DNA of 6,588 nucleotides, from contig QNBI01000120.1 of the NCBI GenBank assembly GCA_003641675.1, positions 1 through 6,588 on the forward strand. Direction: 5' to 3'. This DNA is from Spirochaetota bacterium (GTDB lineage: Bacteria; Spirochaetota; Spirochaetia; SZUA-6). Under the pieces are notes generated by a model that saw nothing but the letters and a program-made list of their open reading frames with translations, was not told where the DNA came from and did not search any database. The number at the start of each line of letters is the position of its first letter. Position 1 is the stretch's first letter. Position numbers and translations under genes: made by a program. Below are positions 6,036-6,588 of the stretch, piece by piece.

Positions 6036-6588
6036 CTAACCTTGAGAACCTCTGAGGAATGTTCTGTGTTTTAAGTGAGGTATATGCGCTTTTTTAAGAT
6101 GTTTAAGAATACTGTCTGTTAAGGATCCGGCATCCAGTCCGCAGTATTTTAACAGAATACTGCGCGGCCCGTTTGTAATAAATGAATCGGGAACACCGAA
6201 GTTAATTACTTTCTGTGAAGGGTTGTTTTCTTTAAGAATAGAAAGTATCTCTTCGCCTATCCCTCCTAAAAGAGAACTTTCCTCTGCGGTAAAGATATAT
6301 CGGTAATTTATTGTTATCTTTTTGAGATACTCCCTGTCTATAGGTTTAATAAATCTTAAGTTATAAACATCTGCAGGAATTCCGTTCAGTTCCAAATTCT
6401 CAGAAACAAGGATCATTTCTTTTGTCATAGAGCCTGTGCCGATAAGGAGCACAGGCGAATTATTATTTTTTATGAATACCCCCCTTCCGGGAACTGCAGG
6501 TTCTGTTTCTGAAAGGAGAGGATTAGGACATTTTGCCTTTGGATATCTAATTACAAAGGGGCCTTTATTGGCAAATCCGTAATCCAGC
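6036..6588 (-). CDS. dxs: 1-deoxy-D-xylulose-5-phosphate synthase, C-terminal part (5' end beyond the right edge)
   Basis: Thiamine-diphosphate enzyme that joins pyruvate and glyceraldehyde 3-phosphate, the first step of the MEP isoprenoid pathway. The frame is open to the right edge; the first whole codon is at 6587, leaving 183 residues of an enzyme usually about 620 long. Visible residues 1-20 (LDYGFANKGPFVIRYPKAKC) end the pyrimidine-binding domain, where the family has a GPxxxRYPRG-type segment. From about 46 comes the transketolase C-terminal domain: VLLIGTGSMTKE, NLRFIKPIDREYL, FTAEESSLLGGIGEEI, then INFGVPDSFITNGPRSILLKYCGLDAGSLTDSIL, typical of Dxs rather than transketolase or a 2-oxoacid dehydrogenase beta subunit. 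The protein ends with a basic tail of about 19 residues after the last family helix (KKAHIPHLKHRTFLRGSQG). A GTG at 6452 could be mistaken for a start, but the homology continues upstream. Convergent with the small gene, 35 bases apart. Confidence 0.9.
   Translation of the reverse strand, partial: LDYGFANKGPFVIRYPKAKCPNPLLSETEPAVPGRGVFIKNNNSPVLLIGTGSMTKEMILVSENLELNGIPADVYNLRFIKPIDREYLKKITINYRYIFTAEESSLLGGIGEEILSILKENNPSQKVINFGVPDSFITNGPRSILLKYCGLDAGSLTDSILKHLKKAHIPHLKHRTFLRGSQG

Noticed and set aside
6036..6452. dxs fragment as a complete 138-residue gene starting at the GTG at 6452
   Set aside because: The same frame continues to the window edge with clear Dxs sequence (GPFVIRYPKAK), so the gene is cut by the window, not short.

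Overview
The window looks like bacterial chromosome with moderate GC. Gene content points to an anaerobic, amino-acid-fermenting bacterium that uses adenosylcobalamin and PLP enzymes and makes isoprenoids by the MEP pathway. The sequence alone does not fix the phylum. Clostridia and several other anaerobic lineages carry the same ornithine cluster.

Positions 1-5027 (minus strand) hold a compact operon for oxidative D-ornithine breakdown. In transcription order it is ord, ortA, ortB, oraS, oraE, and oraE runs off the left edge. Ornithine aminomutase (OraS+OraE) converts D-ornithine to 2,4-diaminopentanoate. Ord oxidises that to 2-amino-4-oxopentanoate. OrtA+OrtB cleave this thiolytically with CoA to acetyl-CoA and D-alanine. 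The order matches the cluster described in Clostridium sticklandii. ord/ortA and ortA/ortB overlap by ATGA, oraS/oraE overlap by 11 bases, and only ortB/oraS has a short 30-base gap.

Positions 5028-5178 are a divergent intergenic region. A sigma70-type promoter (TTGACA, 17 bases, TATACG) faces ord. A 7-base inverted repeat with a 13-base AT-rich centre overlaps its -35 box. The longest open frame for ord uses the TTG of that -35 box as a start codon, so the ATG at 5027 is preferred here.

Positions 5179-6000 (plus strand) carry a two-gene unit: an exported RlpA-family protein (double-psi beta-barrel plus SPOR domain), then a 70-residue protein made of two short motifs resembling the MshEN/GspE N-terminal domain. 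From 6036 to the right edge, convergent on the minus strand, is the C-terminal part of 1-deoxy-D-xylulose-5-phosphate synthase (dxs), whose 5' end lies outside the window.

No tRNA, rRNA, CRISPR array, insertion sequence or convincing hairpin terminator was seen. The main system is a known one. The points most worth a second look are the ord start and promoter, the inverted repeat, the Cys-bearing linker in OraE, and the mini MshEN-like protein next to rlpA.
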